From Lantana camara (Eukaryota; Streptophyta; Magnoliopsida; Lamiales; Verbenaceae): a stretch of DNA of 64,000 bases. Where the stretch lies: positions 9,358,001 through 9,422,000 of the forward strand of contig CM074863.1 of NCBI GenBank assembly GCA_037501455.1. The letters are read 5' to 3'. A model generated the notes under the pieces. The model was not told where the DNA came from and made no database searches. It saw nothing but the letters and a program-made list of their open reading frames with translations. Each line of letters opens with the position of its first letter. Positions within the stretch are counted from its first letter, which is position 1. Made by a program: the position numbers and the translations under genes. Shown piece by piece: positions 30,881 through 42,454 of the stretch.

Positions 30881-31949
30881 TTTGTTAATTTTAGCCCGTT
30901 TATTATTTTTCTACAATGAGTATTGTTGTTGGTTTTTGTGTATAATTCGTTTTTAACTTCTTGTAATTTGATTTTTATTTGTTGTTCGGGTTTAATAAAT
31001 TTGTGGCAAAATAATAAAAATTAATTGCGTTTTCAAATTCATAGATCAAAATTAGAAAAATTAGGTTTGCAAACAATTTTATATAAGAACGAAAATTTGA
31101 TGTTTGCTCAGGGGAAAGTAACTCTTGAAAAGTAATCCTAATCCTAAAATTTGGTTGGAATCATTGTTAAAGAATGTGTTAAGAGATTATTAAATGTTGT
31201 CTATCATAATTTTGTTAGCTGCTTGATTGAAACTGAAGTTTCTTGTTGAGATATTGAAAAAAATACACACACTTTATGACTGCTCTTATTTCCGCATGAA
31301 TAGTCATATATTAGATGTTTACATAAATACTTTTGAGTTTACTTAATCATAGTGCATAACCAGCAAGTTATTTTTATTTCATCTAAATTTGTGAGAGTTG
31401 TAATTGTGGATATTAACTTTCCTTTCTAATAATTCTATACGAACCCAATTTTATTTTTTTTTCTATCTTGGTTAATTTTTGTTCTGCCAATTTGGGACAT
31501 GACCTTAAAGAATGATTTATGTATTCTTATAATTAATTATTAATTGCATAGTTGAACAATTGTATTCAAGTATTCTTATAAATATTACTTGTATAGTTGA
31601 ACAATTGTCTTTAATAAATATTTGTTGTATTTAATTGCAGTTATGGCCAGCTTAAGTTTAGCAACAAAAAAACTAGCAAGGAAAAAGCAAAAATTGGCTT
31701 GTTGTCGTATTGGTCGAGTATAATGCAATTAGAAGAAGCAACATTTAATCTCCTTTGTGTTCAAAATTTAATGTCTTTTGTGATGAGATGTTGAAAAAAT
31801 AAAAATTAATTTTCATGGTGTTCAAAATTTAATCCCCTTTGTGTTGGTTTTTGGTTTTACAATAGAAGAAGCAAACGTTAAATACCTGGTTTGGCTTAAA
31901 TATTTCGATCCCCAAGAGGAAGTGTGATGACACATGGAACCGGGTATTT
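30881..31949. other. AT-rich intergenic sequence
   Basis: No gene, RNA or recognised repeat. A possible exon relic at about 31643-31722 (after an intron-like TTTAATTGCAG, an open stretch beginning MASLSLATKKLARKKQ) is too short to call. A phrase TTCAAAATTTAAT...CCTTTGTGTT recurs near 31750-31850. Near 31897-31977 a 29-bp sequence (TAAATATTTCGATCCCCAAG and on) is repeated directly at the edge of element C. Confidence 0.5.
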
Positions 31950-31977
31950 AAATATTTCGATCCCCAAGAGGAAGTGT

Positions 31978-32948
31978 CATCACACGTTCCTCGCGGGCAA
32001 GCCCAAGAGGTTAGGGCTCCCGTCAACCATGACGATCATCCCCCCAGCTTCAGGGGAGGGTATATCGCAGCGAAAGGGAAGCAATGTCCCCTTTCTGCGA
32101 CGCAATCATTGATGCAAAGGTGGTGGACAAGGTTCCCACCAACCTGCCAACTTATCACGGGAATACCGATCCCGTAAAACATTGTTTAAAGTTCGAGGCT
32201 CAAGTCAACCTCTATGGCCACTCCAAACTTATGGGTCCAGCCCAAGACTGGTTCGAACGGTTGGCCCCGCACAGCATACGGGACTATGAGCACCTGGCTC
32301 AGAAGTTCAAGGCTCACTTCTCCTCCATGGCGGGAGTCAAGCTCCCGTCCACTTATCTATACAACATTATTCAAGGAGAGGGAGAGACTTTGAGAAGTTT
32401 CTTTGCCTGCTTCAACGAAGCGTTTGTCAAGGTGGAGCATATATCCCGGGATCGATGTCTTGACCCAAACCTTGTACAAAGCCATCCTTTATGAAGAGTG
32501 CGCCGACGAAATCATCCTCCAATCACCGCAGAACATGGAGGAGGTCATGGCCATAGCCCATCGATTTATGCGCTTGGAGGAAGTCAAGTCCACCACCCGT
32601 GCGCAAGGACGCAGGAATGACAGGCGCTCGAACGAGCCAGCCCCGGATCACTTCCCAAGGTCCAACCCACCCCGGTCGGAGCCTCCAAAGATCTCCGCAC
32701 GGATGGAGCAAAGGCTCAAAAGGGATATGCCCTCAGGAAGCGGGGCCAAGAAAGCTTATACCCCACTAGTTTGCCCCATTGAAGAGATCTACGAGGTCAT
32801 GGATAGGGGATTGCTCAAAAAGCCTAAGCAGCTGAAAGAAACCAAAAAGGCAAAGGAGTCGGGCAAACGTTGTGCCTACCACATGCAATTTGGCCACTGG
32901 ACCTCAGAATGCATTGCCTTGAGGGAAGAAGTGGAAAGGCTGATCTAG
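31978..32948 (+). pseudogene. Element C gag (broken)
   Basis: Homologous to the gag of element A: AQDWFERLAPHSIRDYEHLA corresponds to AQEWYKKLPPRSIRGYYDLT, and the zinc-knuckle-like CAYHMQFGHWTSEC is preserved. The first frame (32084-32494) and the second (32403-32948) are separated by a frameshift near 32450, and stops follow at 32946-32948 and about 32988. The beginning of gag is lost in the 5' truncation. Confidence 0.85.
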
Positions 32949-33848
32949 GGTGGCCACCTGATGGAGTTTGTTAAGAAGCTGGACGAGTGAGCCCGCCAGG
33001 CCTTCGACCCAAGGAACTCCCCACCAGCGAGGAGGGGACGCAAGCCGCCGCTCGAGAAACCCGAAGAAGGGAACCCCCATAACCTGCCCACCAATGAGAT
33101 TTTCATGATTACAGGAGGATCGGTAGGGGAAGATTCCAAAACTGCCCCGAAAGCGGTCGTGGCGTCAGGTGGGTCAGGAGCTCTACGGGCCAAGAGAAGT
33201 TATGCAGGTGGAAGAGGGGCAAGAATGACGCGAGCAGGATATTTCGTTTAGCGATAGGGACTTTGTACCAGTAATGCCACAGGACGGCGGAATGTCGAGT
33301 TGTCCGATGGTAGTCACGCTTGATGTTGCAAACTGTGTTGTATACAAGACCCTTGTTGATAGTGGGAGCTCCACCAACATTATCTTTTACTCCACTTTGC
33401 AAAAAATGAATATTCATAACTCGCTCGAATATGAGCCCATTAAGACACCTTTAACAGGTTTCGGTGGATCGGAGGTTTATTTCAATGGGCGAATTAAACT
33501 CGTTACCTCCATGGGAAAGTTACCCAAGAGAGCCACGCAGCTGTTGGAGTACCTGGTGGTGGAGGGCCCATCCGCTTACAACGTCATTATAGGTTGTCCT
33601 GCCCTCATAAGCTTCAGAGCGGTAATCTTCACCTACCACCAAACGATCAAGCTGCCAACTCCGCGCGGGATAGGGGAGCTCCGGTGCAACATACCAGAGT
33701 CTTGGGAGTGCTATTCTATCTCCATAGAAAAGGTAAAACTTCATAATAAGACTATTGTTGTGCCTTTGTTAAATGTCGACGAATTTTTGGATACGAAGCT
33801 CGCCGATCCAGATGACCCAACTACGGAGATGTGCTCCAAGCACATGAC
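32949..33848 (+). pseudogene. Element C gag end and protease (broken by stops, then by a solo LTR)
   Basis: Weakly preserved gag end up to about 33250, then a good protease frame (33274-33848): SCPMVVTLDV, the catalytic LVDSGSSTNIIFYSTLQ, TGFGGSEVYF and YNVIIGCPAL. The last motif has Cys where element A has Arg (IIGRPAL). The frame is interrupted at 33849 by the solo LTR. Confidence 0.85.
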
Positions 33849-35814
33849 TGTTGGAAAATACGAATCAGAAAGCAGCGAAATTTAAAAAATTTTCCCAACA
33901 AAAGGATCTTGGACTCGCAATTGTGTATCCAAATTCGTAGAGTTAAGAAAACTTACTTTTCTTTTATTCTTTCTTGAAGCATTTCAAGCCACCCAAGAAC
34001 GCTCTTCTCGCGGCTTGATCCCCTCTCCTTGGTAAAGCTCGAATCTTCAAACTTCTAACTTGAAGCTCTCTAGAGATAGTCCACCAACTTGATCACAATC
34101 TAACTAGTAAGGATGCTAGTTCTCTAGTTAGTGTTTAGGCTTAACCTAGGGTTTATTTGATTTTGGAGAAAGGAAGGTGTTCAACACATAAACCAAAAGA
34201 ATTGCTAATTAGCTCTAAAGGGGAGCATGAGCTTCCCTATATATAGGTAAGGGAGAGGGACGGCCGAACCTAATCCTTGTTGGGCAAGGATTTGGTCCCT
34301 CTCTCTCCTATTACTTGATCATCAAGTATTTTCCAACTTTGACTTTGAATTCTAATTCAAATCAACTTTCAAGAGAGCTAAAATTATCCAAACTATTTTT
34401 GGATAATTTTATACTTTATTTATTTAAAATAAATAACTTATTTTATCTAATTAATTAACTAGATTATTTTTCTCCAAAATTAGACTTTCTTTTTAATTCA
34501 AAAATTAAATCAAAGTCTATTAAATAATTAACACATTTAATTATTTAATATATACATCATATATATACATATACACGTGTGAGGCACGTGTCCCAAGGAC
34601 ACGTGTGAGGCACGTGTCCCAAGGACAAGTGCTCCTCACGTGACCCACACGTGTGGTTTCACACGTGTGGAACCCCTTTGGCCCGATTAACTCGTTTAAT
34701 CATTTTAAAGCCTCAACTCATGTAAACAAGTTGTTGTGTGTGACCCTCTAGGTTCTCAATTCAATTAGCAGTGACCCTAATTAATTAATTCACTAATTAA
34801 TTAATCAGTCCACAGATTAAACGACCATAGTCTAGCAACAGGTGTTTAACCCCTAGCTGAATTGGAATGTTCGGATTCGACAGAACCTTTAAGTTATTGA
34901 TTCATGTGAGATACAATCCTCCTACTTACTATCTCTCAACCAAGATCTAGGGCAAGAGAATAATCAGAACCCTAATAATCCGGTCTTAAAGCTAAGTGCA
35001 TTTCATATCCATTTGATCTCAATCCAAGAAACCCTTTTCTTGATGTCTTGATCTACTGCCTTGGCCAAGGACTCCATATGGCATATGAATGACTTACATA
35101 ATAAGAGATCACCTTGCAAATGCAAGTGTAGGTCCTTTCTTGATTCTCATTCGCTTTCATGAATCACTTGTGCAACCCCAGCATAAGCCTTGAATCAGTT
35201 GTCTAAGGCGACACCCTTTAAAGCTTATACCTAAGACTACAGAGTTAACTCATAAAGTGACAAGGAACCTCAAGTCTAAGGATCAATTAATCACATCAAT
35301 GACTCGTGAGATATTTCCTAATCTGGAAGTTTCCATTCCTGAAATAGAAACTTCCTTTCCCATTTAGGAATGTTCTCACACGGGGCACCTCAGTGAACTT
35401 ACTTGTTAAAGTAAGCACCCTCATGTATCACGCACGTATCAACTATACACTTTGCACCTCCATGAAACAAGGTGGTCCTTCTTAAGGGCGTGATCCCACA
35501 AGCAAGCCTTAGAGGAGTCAGGTTGACACTCCCACTGTCTGTAGGACTCATCGGCTTGGAGTATTTTACTAATCATGACTTATGTGATATAGGGCTCGTT
35601 TCATGAACCATTTCACCTAAATGGTAGAGTCCTAAAGTCATCAGGATTAGGGGAGTTCTCATACATGCACAGATAAAGTAAACGCATACCAAACAAGAGC
35701 ATATAAAGAAGTGTTGCCTCAATTCGTTAATTCATTCAAAGATTGTCTGTGATTACAACAAGGAAAAACACAAAGCGGATATACAATCGGCTTTCTAGGG
35801 CACTATTCCTAACA
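33849..35814 (-). repeat. Solo LTR of the B copia family (1966 bp)
   Basis: From TGTTGGAAAATACGAATC to CTATTCCTAACA, colinear with the B LTRs with scattered differences. It is flanked by a perfect TSD, ATGAC (33844-33848 and 35815-35819), with no internal element sequence. It is the product of recombination between the two LTRs of an older B-family copy. It has an extra tandem copy of ACACGTGTGAGGCACGTGTC (34574-34593 and 34600-34619) in its G-box cluster. Orientation follows element B. Confidence 0.93.
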
Positions 35815-37961
35815 ATGACTTCCACCATTACCAGAAAGAAGAGGAAAATTGACGATGGGAAAATAGAAGCGGCCGGCGCTAGTGTCCCAGTCCAACTGAT
35901 TCCCGACGATGAAGCAAAAACGACCAACATAGGCGCTAACCTCAAAGGTAAGCAGTAGTGTATGCTCATCCAATTCTTACAGGATAATGCGGACGTATTC
36001 GCCTGGAAATCTTCAGATTTGGTCGGCGTCGACCCAAAGGTCATTGAACACCATCTGAATGTCGATCCAAGTTTTCGACCCATCAAACAGCGACTGCGGG
36101 CATAGAGCGACGAGCGCAATGAAATAATAGAGCAAGAAGTTAACAAGCTCTTAGACTCGGGTTACGTAACCCCAGCCAAATACGTTGATTGGCTCTGCAA
36201 CATCGTCTTGGTCGCTAAAACGGGAGGAAAATGGCGGATGTGCAACGACTTCACAGATTTAAACAAGGCGTGCCCCAAAGATCCTTATCCCCTCCTTCGA
36301 ATCGACCAGCTGGTTGATTCTACCGCCGAATGTGAGCTATTGAGCATGATGGACGCCTTCCAGGGCTATTATCAAATCTTCATGGCTCAGGAAGATAAGA
36401 AGAAGACCGCTTTCATTGTAGTCAAGGGGATCTATTACTTTAAGGTCATGCATTTTGGTTTGAAGAACACGGGACCACGTATCAGAGGTTAGTCAATAAG
36501 GTTTTCGAGGATGAAATTGGGAAAACAATGGAAGTTTACGTTGATGACATGATTGTCAAGAGTGAAAGAGCAGAGATGTATCTGACTGATCTGGGTCGGA
36601 CTTTCGACCTGCTACGAAAATACAGAATGAAGCTGAACCCCAACAAATGCTCCTTTGGGATGGAAGGGGGAAAGTTCCTTGGCTACATTGTCAGCCAGCG
36701 GGGGATAGAGGCCAACCCAGAGAAGATTCTGGCACTAAAGAGCATCAACAGGCCCCATAACATTCCAGACGTTCAGCATCTCGTGGGTCGGATCATTTCC
36801 CTAAACAGGTTCATCTCTCGCTTTTCTGAGAAAAATCTTCTATTCTTTAAAATTCTGCGCAATATTAAGAAATTTGAATGGACTGACGAATGTGATGAGG
36901 CCTTCGAAAGGCTCAAAGAGTATCTTGCTTCCCCTCCTTTGCTTGTCAAACCTACTGCAGGGGAAACCATGTATCTCTACCTGGCAGTCACAGAGGAGGC
37001 AGTTAGCTCGGTGCTGATAGCATTGCGCGAAAGAAAACGCATGCCAGTGTATTACGTGAGCAAGATACTACACGGCGTAGAAGTGCGTTATTTAGAAATT
37101 GAGAAGTTTGCCTTAGCCCTCGTGCACGCTTCTAGAAAGTTGAGGCCCTATTTCCAGTCGTAGTCCTCACTGATCAAAGCCTGCGCCAAGTCTTGGAAAA
37201 ACCAGAAGCTTCGGGGAGAATTGTAAAATGGGCTATTGAGTTGAGCCAATTCGATATCAGTTATCAACCCAGAGCAGCATATCAAGCCCAGATCCTTGCG
37301 GACTTCCTCATTGAGAAAAACGACTCAAGCAGACAGACCCCGCGCTCGGTGTTGTGGACCATGTCAGTCGATGGTTCCTCAACCTCTCAGGGGCGGGGGT
37401 GTGGCGGGATATCCCTGATAAGTACAGAAGGCCAAGAGCTTGATTTCGCCATCTCCCTTGATTTCCCAGCCACTAACAACGAAGCGGAATATGAGGAGCT
37501 CATTGCTGACCTTAAAATCGCGAAAAAGCATGGGATTGAGAGAATCTTGGTAACTACATATTCACAATTGGTGGCAAGCCAATTTCAAGGTTCCTATGAG
37601 GCACGTGAAGAAACAATGATCAAGTACCTCGCTAAGATCAAATCCTTGGCAGCGGAGTTTAAGGAATTCACCTTGTAACAAGTCCCACGGGAAGAGAACA
37701 TGCGAGCAGATGCCCTTTCGAAATTTTCAAATGGGATGAGGGGCTCCAAGGACCAAAACGTCACCTACCTGTCAAGCAAATGAAGGGTGATTGATGGCGA
37801 GGCAGAAATGATATGCTCCATCGACCCAGCTGAACCTTCCTAGCTCGATGAGATTATACTATACCTTAGGGATAGAGTCCTGCCGGCTAATAGGAATGCT
37901 GCAAGGCGTCTCAGATACAAAGCAGCGAGTTATTCCCTGGATTCAGAAGGAAGGTTATATA
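35815..37961 (+). pseudogene. Element C RT and RNase H (degenerate)
   Basis: Continues pol after the solo LTR. RT: WRMCNDFTDLNKACPKD (36232 on), MDAFQGYYQIFMAQE, a frameshift near 36475, then an intact catalytic VYVDDMIVKSE (36531 on) to 37163, where TAG appears. RNase H: VDGSSTSQGRG (37369 on), NNEAEYEEL, a stop at 37676-37678, then ENMRADALSKFS. Other stops lie near 35955, 36105, 37780 and 37840. It ends in the integrase linker (DSEGRLY), where D1 is inserted. The domain order and sequence mirror element A. Confidence 0.88.
37957..37961. repeat. Target-site duplication of D1 (left)
   Basis: ATATA, repeated at 47358-47362. Confidence 0.85.
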
Positions 37962-40191
37962 TGTTGGGAATGGTGCCCTGAAAATTCAATTTGTTGAATT
38001 AATTAAGCTGAATTTACAGCAAGTTATGAGTATTTCACATATTAATAATTAATGACGTGTGGTGGTATTCTTATATGAAATGTGTTTCATAGGAAAAGAC
38101 TTTAAATACCGAAATCACGTGTCATTAAAGTTCTAGTCGATAAGATAAGAATATGTTCTTATCAAGGCTATAATGTGGTTCTATACGATGATTAGTCTTT
38201 CGTCATGGGGAATGGTTATTCCAATTATAACACGTTGATGATTTTCAATAGGATTGGAAACATCGAACTGGACCACTGAGATTATTTATTTTATAATGCT
38301 ATCTAAAATGAATAAAATCTCAGGAAGCATTGTACTCTTAATCCTGATAATATTTCGGCTTTAGGCATGTAGTGTTAGTCACTGTAACATACTTGAAGAG
38401 AGGTCTCGGTAACGGGTGGCCAAAATACTTTGTATGATTTGGTGACAATATGAAATGTGCTAAATAGTTATATTGATCGAGGAATCTGTGGCCTTGCTAG
38501 AAGGTAAAAGATATCCTTGATATAGATTTGCAAAAGTTCGAATTAAGACTTTGGCCAAAGCACTTCGCGTGATACGTCACCGAAGTTTTATGTTGAATGT
38601 GTTTCACATACAGAGAATGTGAACTTAAGGCGAATCAATAAATTTCAAATTGGAAATGAAAAATAAATGATAGTAGTTATAATTTATTTTTCATATCATT
38701 TATTTTTCATGGATATCTACACGGAGGAGTAAAATGCGAAATTATTCTAGATCGAGAAATTCGTGAATAATTTAATTAATTTTAGAGTGCAACAATATTT
38801 ATTTAGTGGAATTAAATATTGTTAAACGACAATTAATTATTATCATGGGATGATAATATATTAATCCGTTTGGAGCTAAAATTAATTAATCCTGCAGGTC
38901 CCCCTGCAAGCCCCAATTGAAAACCCAAAGAGAAAATATTAAAAGGAGAAAGAGAAATGAATTTTCAAAGTGTTTGAAAATAGCCAAGGAATTTATTTTA
39001 AGAAAATAAATTAAAGTTCCAAAGAGTTGGAAATGCCCGGAATTTTATTTTGGAGAAAATAAAATTTTCATCAAAAAAAAAAAATATATATATATATATA
39101 TTCGGTGATGACGTGGCAGCTGACGTGGCATGCCACGTCAGCAAGGTGGACCAAGTGGCGCTGATTGTGCGACACGTGGACGGCCCAGATCACACCACGT
39201 CAGCGCGAACAATGGTCCAGATTTGTCTGGACCTGGGGTCAACGGGTCGGATACCGGGTCAACGAATCGGGTCTCAGATAAGATCGGGCCGGGTCCGGTT
39301 TCGGGTTGGACCGACCTGGACACGTGGCAGATCCAGAAGCGGCCACGTCACCCGAAACCCTAGGCCGAAGGTGTTACACACGTGCCGCCTTCAGGCGGCG
39401 CGTGGGGGATCCAACCGGCGCGTTCTCGGCGGCGTTGGATTCGTGGCGGAGAGATCTACGACGTAGTGACCTTGGTTTGCGTGTCCAAGTTGCCTACGCA
39501 AGAGGGTTGTGAAATGACTATTTTGCCCTTGCTTTTGTATCTAAAATGACCGTGCTGCCCTCATATATTTGCCTATAAATAGGCTGATACCCACCTCATT
39601 TCTCACTCAACATTTTGGGAGAGGTTTTAGCTAGTCCTTAGCTTTGAAACCATATCCCTTTTCTCATAGTTAATTTCGATTAATTTTGGAATTAATTTTA
39701 ATTAGGTGTTTATATAAAACGCCTAATTTCCGGAGAATAAACCCTGAAAAGGGTTTCCTAGTTTAAAGTTTATTTTCTCTAAGTATTTAGAGAAATACTT
39801 TCGGAGTCCACACTCCGAGGGTGTCCTGGGGTTATTGCAGGGAAGCTCTGCCGGTTTCACGAGGAGATCGGGTGTCGGATTCTCGGGAGGTGAATTCGGG
39901 AGCTGGAAAAATGCCGTTAGATAGCCATGTTTGCAGTACGGTAATATTTTACAGTTGTTTATTTTAAGCATGATAAATTATGTGCTCTTAAGTGTTAATT
40001 GCATGTTAGATATTTATCCGCTTAAGTGATTTAAAATTTATTATCAATTGCATGTATATGCTTGAGTAGATCAGGCTAAGTCTTCCGCTATTGTATTAAA
40101 ATGTTTTAGAAATATTTTAATACTTGTATTATAATAAAAAATTTTAAAATGTGGTCCTGGACTGCTACTGTTCTGGGCCCGCCTCCCAGCA
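37962..40191 (+). repeat. 5' LTR of D1
   Basis: TGTTGGGAATGGTGCCCTG to CGCCTCCCAGCA. TATA box TATAAATA at 39574-39581. A (A)n(TA)n simple repeat at about 39074-39101 is followed by a TGACGTGGC/GCCACGTCA-rich cluster (39107-39200). Confidence 0.92.
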
Positions 40192-40193
40192 AC

Positions 40194-40206
40194 TGGTATC
40201 AGAGCC
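40194..40206 (+). other. Primer binding site of D1 (tRNA-Met)
   Basis: TGGTATCAGAGCC, 2 nt after the 5' LTR; canonical copia primer site. Confidence 0.93.
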
Positions 40207-42450
40207 GTGCTCTAGATATATACATGCATTGATATGATGCATGCAATGCATAATTTTAAATCTGCTACTGTGCACGTAAATTTTGTCAAAGGAGACTGGT
40301 TTTTAAGTGGGACCGTTTGTGACCCCTCCAGTGTTTCCTGAGAATTTACGTGGAATGGTAATTTTCTGGGAATCGATTTCAATAATCTTCCTGATTAATT
40401 ACCGAATCAGTAAACATGATTTAAATTATGAGATAATTTATTTATAACATGTTTACTTTATGCCATTTATTTTAAGCATGATAATTATGTGATAATTATA
40501 CCAGCATGCTTAATTGATTTAATTTATGGCATATTTATTTTGTGTCATTTAAAATTTTAAGCATGATAATTATGTGATAATTATATGAAAGCATGCTTAA
40601 TTATTTTATTTTATGACATGATCATGATAATATGAGATATTATGATATTTACAATTATGCATATTTTATTTAATATGATTAAATAGTATTGTTTAATAGA
40701 GATTAGACGCGATGCATAATTGAACTAATAATTTTCGGCCTAATTAATAAATAGTTATTAAATTGCCATAAAATATTATTATTGGGATTTTTAAATATGA
40801 TTTAGTAATCCTAGTGGGAGGGTATTAATTTGATTAATTACTTCCAATAATAAGACGCCAAAAGTGATTATTGAATAATCAAAAGATAATCCACACCTTT
40901 TAAAAATTCAAGTGGGAGTGAGATGAAAAGAGTTGGATTCTCACGGCCTCCATTACCCGTCTATAGTATAGTGAATATATACTACTCCCTTCGGCGGGTA
41001 TATATTCACGGTATACAAGATTAAACTTCTACAGATAGAATGAAATATGGGAAAGTCAGCTCGACCACGCCTCCGTGGAGTGTCTTGACCTACTCGTACG
41101 GACTTCTAGGTAATGGTACACACTTGACTAAGTAATGTATTAACCTCCCTTCGGAGCTCTGTTACATTTACTTAGAGGCCAAGGGTTGACGTGGTGGATT
41201 AACATTGTTTGGTAAGAGTTACCTAGATGACATGTTAATAAAGAATAGTTCCTGCTTTTCTAAGCGGTTTTCGACCTCGCCTCCGGGGAGTCAACTGCAG
41301 TTAGTTAAGTCACCGTTGCGTAAATCAAAATGCTTACATGGATTTCATTTATTGGTTGGACACAGAATAAAGTGAAATACATAATCATAACTTGCATTTA
41401 TTTATTTATTTCAGTTTTTATAATTACGATCTCTCTTAGCCCACTCCCGATTGTGTATCTATAAGGAAATAGGCTAGTAAGGGTTCAACTATGCTGACTA
41501 GGAAATGAATCTTGACATCGTGTTGGGACACGAAAGTTTACGTACTCACTGAACCTTATCCGAAAATTTCGAAAACTACAACCAGCCAGGATTAGAAAGA
41601 CATTTATCCCAAATGGATCAAGTGTGATGATCTGGCTAGTCTTATATCCTGACATCTGTTTTAAATGTTCCTGAGCATTAGACACATGAGATGTCTACTG
41701 ATAAGAACATGTTTTGGAGACAGAATCGTACGAAGGTACGAGCCACGAAAAAGGTTGTTAGTTAAAGATGTTTGAAGGATCACTGTTTCAGAATCATATT
41801 ATGGATATGATAACTGATCTGAGCGAGATTGAAAGCCTCTGTGCTTAAAGAAACAATCTTAACTGATAGGATACGATCCTATACTCTCTGCCTAAGTCAT
41901 TTGAACGTTCAAGATTATTTTAAATAAATAAATAAAAAAAAAACCAATGAACGACCTCAATACGGCAGAAAGGGTGATATGGACTAAGAGAAAAGTTCTC
42001 TTTAATCATACATCAATATCCACGGCCTAGAAAGCCAGTAAGTGGAAGAAAGAAAAGGAAAAAGTTCCCAATCTAAGGTTCAGAAATTGAAAGTCAAATC
42101 CGACAATGGAAAAGTGTGTCTATTTCGGTGGTAACGGGTATTGGAAAAAGAAATTGTCCAAAATACTTAGTCTGTCTATTTGTTACGCCGTTTAGATAAG
42201 ATATGAAGATATCTTACTCGTTGAAAATATGTTTAGTTGAAAATTCACCGGACTCCCGGTATGTGAACTTGAGATCAACTAATCATATTTGAAAGTCGTT
42301 GCGAAGATTCAAACTAATCAGAAAGTTTGAAAAACGGCTAACACACAACTACTGCTCGGGGATAATACAAGTGTAATTGTATTAGCAGTAAGGACAATAA
42401 AGTCATATTTTTGGCAATAGGGTTTTATATTACGCGTGCCGTATAAACAG
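40207..42450 (+). other. D1 leader and decayed gag region
   Basis: No usable frame. Contains two copies of AAGCATGATAATTATGTGAT with AGCATGCTTAATT downstream (about 40476-40520 and 40560-40605), then four short GC-rich hairpin-like motifs in AT-rich DNA (40985-40998, 41065-41078, 41144-41156, 41272-41292). The following ~1 kb should hold gag and protease but is too decayed to recognise, apart from a possible zinc-knuckle relic near 42115-42150. D2 has the same layout. Confidence 0.6.
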
Positions 42451-42454
42451 AAAT

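Noticed and set aside
39074..39102. TA and A repeats considered as satellite or centromeric signal
   Set aside because: Short simple repeats confined to one position of the D-family LTRs; no arrays in the window.
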